This document shows, piece after piece, positions 60,401 through 64,000 of a stretch of DNA of 64,000 bases. The notes beneath the pieces are model-generated. The model had not been told where the DNA came from, made no database searches, and saw nothing but the letters and a program-made list of their open reading frames with translations. The stretch covers positions 124,001 through 188,000 of the forward strand of contig CM024188.1 of NCBI GenBank assembly GCA_013433145.1. Direction: 5' to 3'. This stretch comes from Ascaris suum (taxonomy: Eukaryota > Nematoda > Chromadorea > Rhabditida > Ascarididae). Within the stretch, counting starts at the first letter, position 1, and every line of letters begins with the position of its first letter. Both the position numbers and the translations under genes were made by a program.

Positions 60401-63400
60401 TACACTAGTGCCTACTGCTGCAAGAGTTTTCTTATTTTCAAACGTATTTTCTCGGCTACAGTCTACATTCGAGTTTGATCCTTCAACGCCAGAACCTAGT
60501 TATTGCAACAGCGAAGCAAATGGGAACTGTTGACTCCCCCCTTAAGAAACTAAACTGGTTCGGGTTGAATAAATTGTTTCGAACGTAATGATTGCATAGG
60601 AAATCCCGAGCTATCACTTCCATGACTTTGTACACCGGCTATGTTAAGAAAGTTAGAAATTCGAAATTGGAAATTTCATCGGAAGGTGGACTCTTGAGCA
60701 ACGAAGAGGCTATTGGTCTTCCACAAGGAAGGGATGGAAGAAGTTTTAAGAGATGACTGAAAAGAAATGACGGAGCATAAAAGACCCTTCACAGATTCGC
60801 TTCAAGAAAAAGGAAGGTACGCCATCAGGAGTAGAAGATGTGTTATCACTAAGAGATCTTGATAGCGTTAGCAACGACGGCAAATCAGTAGGAAGATTGT
60901 GAAGAGTTACTGTAGGTTCAGTTTCAAAAGAAGGCATCAGATAATTATCTTTTTGAAAACGCTTGAGAAATATTCCGTAAACAGTTCGGCCTTTGCGAAG
61001 TCGTCAATGACAATGAGGCTCATGCCATTTTTAACGCACTGAATATTACGTCTCGTCTTTTTCTTTCCCTTATCATGTCTATAAAAAGATTTTACATTGT
61101 TGGAACATAGTGCACGTTCTTCGTGATTCTTGATTCACTTATCACAAGACCTTACGATACTCATTGCAACATTTTTCAAAGGCTTGCCAACCACGTGAGG
61201 TAAAATGTTTATGCCGATAAATGATCAAGTTTTGTGGGGGTTTGGCTTCTCTGCACTTCCTCAACTCGATTACTAAGTGACGACGCGCTTCCAGCTCAGC
61301 TTTGCTTAAAGACGGGCAGATTTATACGTGTTTATACGCTTTTGGGAACTTCAGTAAACGAGACCAACGGGGTTGTAGAATAATTGTTTCATTTGCGATT
61401 TGTACCTGTTGGGTGACACCGATGAAAAGGTCAAGCGCTACACTGTCAGAGTCAAGCTCGTCCAGGAGGCTTAACATAGCATTCTGATCCATGGCATTCG
61501 TGTCATGCCGTGTGGGATCGCGAGCCTTGGACAGGTTGGAAAGGGCAATTGATCTACGCCTCAATTCATCGTCTGCTTCCCCGGAAACCTCCAGGGGTTT
61601 CAGGCATTCAGTAAACACTGTGCGTAAAAAGAAGCTAATCATAGCGTCATGTGTCTTGGGCCAGATTCGTTTTCGAGAGCTTTGCTGCCCACACGCACTT
61701 GCATGCATGCAATAACGGTGCAGCTTCTAAGCCGTCGCCATGTGATCCAGCGGATATTTGCGCCTTAATGCTTCCACCTACGACACGTCAACGTCTTCAA
61801 CGCTCACGTCAGCATCAACACTGCGCGTGCTTTTCACTATTACTGATGGCGGAAGAAAATGCAGAACGTTGCGCAGATGCGACCGCTCGCTGCCGGAACC
61901 AAGCACGCCTTTCTGTGTTTGCATTGAAGTCTTAGTCGTTCGCGTCGTTCAGTTCGTCTGCTGGTCCTTAAATTCTGTACTGAGAGGTCAGGCTTTCACT
62001 GTCGGTGTTGTGTTTCTTCGGTGAATTCGCATTCATTGTCGTCGACCGGCAACCAGTTTCATCTTTATGTTGCTCCTTGCTGGATTACTATTATATTATT
62101 CGTAAGAATTTCTTGTTACCTCTGTGGCAAATACTTTTTGACAAACCTTTGCTTGCAAACCGAGAAGAATTCATTCCTCATTTCTTTCGATGTATCTTTT
62201 GTAACCGAGATCTGTTTGCAACCGACTTTTGATTTCTAGCCAAGGAATTTGGTTTGGTTCGCTAGGTAAGGCTTTGTGCTCCAAGCAGGACTAAGAATAA
62301 AAAGGATGGCGGCTTCAGCCAAATTGAACGAAGCTTTTTTCTTGCTTCTATATCATCAACGAACAACGTGTGCGACATCCGCGAAGTTCTACAAGCTGCT
62401 GCGAACGTTTATAGCTCGAAGCATACCTCATTGTGGTTGTTGACCTTCTTACCATTTATACACATCTTGATGAATAAAGCTAGCTACTGTTGATAGAATC
62501 CACTTATGAGCGCCTTGCAAAAATATATGTGGCTCGCTAGATGGTAACACATTGCATTCTTTTACCAAAGAGACTGCTTCCATGTCCAAGAATGGACTTG
62601 TGCAAGTACTGTCGTTTATGCGTGGAAGAAGATACGTACAACGACAGTTTTTTTTTTGTATGAAGTTTCCATGTGTATAAGAGAGTTTTGGAAATGTTCT
62701 TGTCATAACGGTGCGACCCTTCAAGACACGTTTTTTGATCGAAGTGAAAGTACGATGTGAATTTTGTTTGCTTCTTAGCCTCCGTTTATTCTTTGGCCTT
62801 AGTGATGACCTTATTACTTCATTTAACTCATTTATTGGCAGTGCGATTGTCAGATTAAATAAATTTCTCTCAGTTAAGGAAAGTAAGCAGCAGCGGGTTT
62901 GTGGGAATGCTGGTCACTTATTTATTTATGTGAGCTGGCTTTCTGAAACCTTAGCTCTGACTTCAGCGCAATTGATTTTTTTATTTTTCCGTCTTGTTCT
63001 CTTCCTACATACATTAGTGCTACGCTTTTCCTCGTTGCCTCCCTGACAAGATTAGAGTGGGGACTCAAATTGTGAGACTTTTGCCTGGGGTTCCTTCTAT
63101 TTCCTTCTGCGGTAGTCTTCAGAAAACCCTTCGCTCGTTGCTGATCCTTGTTGACATGGCACATGATTTTCTTTCTAGGGTTGAATGTAACTAACGATGA
63201 AATCTTCTGAGCAGATTCAAGTGCTGAATGTTCACGACAATGCCAGGTTTTCACGCTGTGCAGAAACAGTAGGGATGACGGATGCATGATGCTTCTTAGA
63301 AATTGTTTTTGAATAGCAGGTACCGTAAAAAATCTGTTACAAGCTCCTCCCGTCCCCTCGATTTTCCGACCTCATTAGATTATTGGTCTCTACCCGCCCG

Positions 63401-63486
63401 TCTCTCCTTGACTTCAACAGTTGTATACCATGTGATAACTGTCCCATCAGAGACCATTATTCCATGTCTAGCTTTGAGGAGATTGG
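36313..63486 (+). CDS. KDM3/JMJD1-family (JHDM2-like) protein, N-terminal part, 8 exons, partial at 3' end
   Basis: Exons: 36313-36487, 38669-38797, 40092-40210, 43349-43452, 45937-46064, 56462-56650, 59331-59471, 63421-63486. All junctions keep frame, giving about 350 residues without a stop. The family is nuclear Fe(II)/2-oxoglutarate H3K9me1/2 demethylases and their Hairless relatives. Visible parts: an acidic and polar N-terminus (1-101); C153-x2-C156 followed by C169-R-F, as in the KDM3 CxxC...CRF block; a helical linker with F-C-N-F-V like the family's FCxLV; then the C6H zinc finger (297-322) with exact KDM3 spacing; then P-S-E-T-I-I-P (337-343), like the family's PTQIIP before JmjC. 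The JmjC domain with its iron ligands is not in the window, so activity cannot be judged. The N-terminus is much shorter than in vertebrate KDM3 proteins. Start chosen at the first ATG of an open exon; an upstream exon is not excluded. Family assignment is confident; exons 1, 2 and 8 are less sure. Confidence 0.85.
37894..37985. repeat. Imperfect tandem duplication in intron 1
   Basis: AGCTCGCCGAC...GTTTAA...GGATTTATAT...GTTATTTTGT occurs at 37894-37946 (53 bp) and again directly at 37947-37985 (39 bp). The second copy has lost 14 bp in two blocks. Intronic to the KDM3-like gene. Confidence 0.85.
38669..38797 (+). CDS. KDM3-like gene, exon 2
   Basis: Acceptor ttattttcttgtgtttag at 38651-38668, donor GTAAGG at 38798. 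It encodes residues 59-101, rich in Lys and Glu (KTANKRVATEEVK), with no known domain. Enters in phase 1 and leaves in phase 1. The composition suits a disordered nuclear region. Both splice sites are strong and the reading frame is open across the exon. Confidence 0.7.
40092..40210 (+). CDS. KDM3-like gene, exon 3
   Basis: Acceptor gccatttcag ends at 40091, donor GTGGGT starts at 40211. Encodes residues 102-141, an acidic stretch followed by an amphipathic helix-like segment (ELKFYQQLIRSLPHLKEWRL). Enters in phase 1 and ends in phase 0, which joins directly to exon 4. Clearly coding by composition. On its own it does not identify the family. Confidence 0.75.
43349..43452 (+). CDS. KDM3-like gene, exon 4 (CxxC...CRF block)
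   Basis: Acceptor cctaatttcag ends at 43348. Residues 142-176 contain C145, C153-x2-C156 and C169-R-F-x3-R, matching the KDM3/Hairless block in which a CxxC pair is followed by CRF and Arg. Begins in phase 0 as exon 3 requires. The donor used here, GTTGGT at 43453, is weak, but it is the one that gives phase 2, which exon 5 needs; the GTGTCT three bases on would break the frame. Confidence 0.75.
45937..46064 (+). CDS. KDM3-like gene, exon 5
   Basis: Acceptor ttctttacag ends at 45936, donor GTAACG starts at 46065. Residues 177-218 are a very basic stretch (RRVSDPRRSRRLKLRDVL) followed by an acidic helix ending YARTAFDK. It aligns in order with the KDM3 segment after CRF. Enters in phase 2 and leaves in phase 1. 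The following intron is 10.4 kb and carries mobile-element debris. Confidence 0.8.
50876..51872 (+). other. Cluster of coding-like, frame-broken segments of unknown origin
   Basis: 50876-51200 follows a good acceptor (cttcattccag) and reads as protein with one in-frame TAG (around 50960). Its second half is charged and well composed (DVQELEKELSLVYRLHIEP). 51274-51414 is an ATG-started 46-codon frame (ELLLSLLRRLYYYDILNEIN). 51480-51872 has another open frame with F-L-K-K-S-P-D-F-K-K. The three pieces are on the same strand but in different frames. Either a decayed mobile element or a pseudogene lying in intron 5. I recognise no domain. Confidence 0.35.
54300..55230 (+). mobile_element. Decayed non-LTR retrotransposon (LINE, CR1/jockey-like), RT palm to C-terminus
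   Basis: From 54342 one frame reads G-I-P-stop-G-N-V-L-S-P-V-L-F-L-I-Y-V-N, the LINE reverse transcriptase signature, where TAA replaces the usual Gln codon of GxPQG. F-A-D follows; the second Asp of the catalytic FADD/YADD is replaced by Val. Then come W-Q-L-N-P-S-S-E-x-C (the thumb motif WxLxxNxxKC), N-A-N-R-I-L-K-S-F and a C-terminal region resembling R-x-K-x-L-G-x-E...Y-x-E-I-V-x-G. The frame changes several times and stops interrupt it, so it is dead. It sits sense-oriented in intron 5 of the KDM3-like gene. Confidence 0.75.
56326..56354. repeat. Perfect 12 bp GC-rich hairpin
   Basis: GACAGCGCCGCC (56326-56337), loop TTAAT, GGCGGCGCTGTC (56343-56354). Ten of twelve pairs are G:C, in an otherwise AT-rich intron. 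It ends 107 nt before exon 6 of the KDM3-like gene. Confidence 0.95.
56462..56650 (+). CDS. KDM3-like gene, exon 6
   Basis: Acceptor cacctgtatag ends at 56461, with a consensus donor GTAAGG at 56651. Residues 219-281 form a helical, charged segment containing S-Q-F-C-N-F-V, which parallels the family's G-D-x-F-C-x-L-V, and F-R-N-A-V, which parallels W-K-R-A-V just before the zinc finger. Phase 1 on both sides fits exons 5 and 7. The upstream frame holds a TGA, so the acceptor position is constrained. Confidence 0.8.
56651..59330 (+). other. Intron 6 of the KDM3-like gene
   Basis: 2680 nt. Holds a dispersed-repeat copy at 58.76 kb, a B-box-like sequence at 57.33 kb and several long but unrecognised open frames on both strands (56723-57091 minus, 57446-57898 plus). 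Confidence 0.5.
58761..58840 (+). repeat. Dispersed repeat family, 5' and middle copy
   Basis: GTGCCTGTCTGTG, then GCTTTGAAATTTGGCAGGTC, parallels the 30.9 kb copy (TTTGAAACTTGGCAAGCATA). It lies in intron 6 of the KDM3-like gene. Confidence 0.35.
59331..59471 (+). CDS. KDM3-like gene, exon 7 (C6H zinc finger)
   Basis: Acceptor gagcatttcag ends at 59330, donor GTATTA at 59472. The exon encodes C297-x2-C300-x7-H308-x2-C311-x2-C314-x4-C319-x2-C322, identical in spacing to the KDM3/JMJD1 zinc finger, with the typical N-x-H and C-G-x2-V-C residues. A second acceptor, gtatttcag, ends at 59349, but using it would shift the frame relative to exon 6. This is the strongest single piece of identity evidence in the window. 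Confidence 0.9.
59472..63420 (+). other. Intron 7 of the KDM3-like gene
   Basis: 3949 nt. About a third is the antisense LINE fragment at 60483-61708. A family-typical segment between the zinc finger and the IIP motif is missing from the model, so a further in-phase exon may lie here; I did not find one. Confidence 0.45.
60483..61708 (-). mobile_element. Decayed non-LTR retrotransposon (LINE), linker and N-terminal RT
   Basis: Read on the minus strand in at least four frames. 61708-61322 is a linker-like ORF of 128 codons. It is followed by a segment with K-N-H-E-E-R...F-Y-R and A-K-A-E-L-F-T-E-Y-F-S-S-V-F, the classic stretch before LINE RT. Next, 60955-60746 has S-S-T-P-D-G-V-P-S-F-F-L-K, matching the RT motif (S)xGPDGIPxxFLK. 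60635-60483 has V-Y-K-V-M-E-V-I...Q-F-S-F-L-R-G-E-S-T-V, matching CKVMExxI...QxGFxxGxS. The palm catalytic motif is not found. Inserted antisense in intron 7 of the KDM3-like gene. Confidence 0.8.
63421..63486 (+). CDS. KDM3-like gene, probable exon 8
   Basis: Acceptor ccttgacttcaacag ends at 63420, donor GTGATG at 63487. Phase 1 on both sides. Residues 329-350 include P-S-E-T-I-I-P-C-L-A-L, resembling the KDM3 motif P-T-Q-I-I-P-G-x-A-L that precedes the JmjC domain. The family usually has about 35 more residues between the zinc finger and this motif than are seen here, so a further in-phase exon in the 3.9 kb intron may be missing. Similarity is short; treat as probable. Confidence 0.55.
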
Positions 63487-64000
63487 GTGATGCTTCTAGA
63501 ACTGAACAAACAGATAACCTTCATTTAGCAAAATAGGGTGCATTTTTTACGTATTCATTCATCGAAGGCAGTAAAGCTCTTTCTCTTTCACTCTAGGTCT
63601 TTTTCTTGTGAAAAGTTTAGAAGACCGGGTTATAAAGTTTCGGTTGCACGATAAACTGATGTTGGGGAATCTGTGAACTGTCTGTGATGCAGGAGCGCAT
63701 TCTTTGATTAGAATTTAAGGGCGCAATAAATAATCAGAATAGTTTTTGAGAAAACTCAGTTTGGAAGTTTAGCTTTTAGTACATTCAACGAATTTTTGCC
63801 ATTCGATTCATACACGAGCAACTCCATGCATCGCTCGCAGCTGCTTATAAATGTTTCTGTGCACATGAAGATATGCTTTTTCCTAATCCTAGTGAACTTC
63901 ATCGAGTAGAGTTCGCTGGAGAGCTTTCTTAATTTGCGAGGTTCTATTGAAGGTGTGGCCCGATTTGCATGGAAGAATCTTAGATGCCGGAGTGGTACTC

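Noticed and set aside
61651..61935. Plus-strand frame with A-E-E-N-A-E-R, reminiscent of Ala/Arg-rich transposon proteins
   Set aside because: Short, single occurrence, next to the antisense LINE; not enough to call a second element.

Overview
The window is eukaryotic and most likely from a nematode, probably a clade V (strongylid-like) worm. Its coding exons are short and split by introns of 0.07 to 10 kb. The 3' splice sites follow the tight nematode TTTYAG form (atttcag, tttttag, ttctttacag), and the donors are mostly GTAAG-like. One start codon sits 5 nt after a trans-splice-type acceptor. Decayed CR1/jockey-type LINE fragments and very long (TA)n tracts are also present. The organism call rests on architecture, not on a marker gene. 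Most of the 64 kb has no gene I can support.

Left part, 1 to 36 kb: four small genes, all on the minus strand and none recognised by family. (1) 11304-11198 is a first exon encoding a signal peptide followed by Ala-Pro-Tyr, ending at a GTACGT donor. (2) 20793-18810 is a two-exon model of 131 aa. (3) 28840-28032 is a secreted-looking Ser/Pro/Ala-rich protein of 246 aa in two exons, with a likely spliced-leader acceptor just before its ATG. (4) 35840-35343 is a two-exon model for a 42 aa secreted peptide precursor. The remainder is AT-rich spacer with two (TA)n tracts, a pair of overlapping hairpins at 25.1 kb and copies of a dispersed repeat.

Right part, 36.3 to 64 kb: one long plus-strand gene, assembled here from eight phase-compatible exons (36313-63486). 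It encodes a KDM3/JMJD1 (JHDM2)-family protein. The decisive evidence is exon 7, whose zinc finger keeps the KDM3 spacing C-x2-C-x7-H-x2-C-x2-C-x4-C-x2-C exactly. Exons 4 to 6 carry the preceding CxxC...CRF region and the helical linker of that family, and exon 8 resembles the segment that leads into the JmjC domain. The catalytic JmjC domain itself must lie beyond the right edge. Its introns hold two LINE fragments in opposite orientations (54.3-55.2 kb plus, 60.5-61.7 kb minus) and, in the 10.4 kb fifth intron, an unexplained run of coding-like segments at 50.9-51.9 kb.

The genes do not form an operon. The small minus-strand genes stand alone, and the KDM3-like gene starts about 0.47 kb from the divergent 35.8 kb peptide gene, so those two may share a promoter region.
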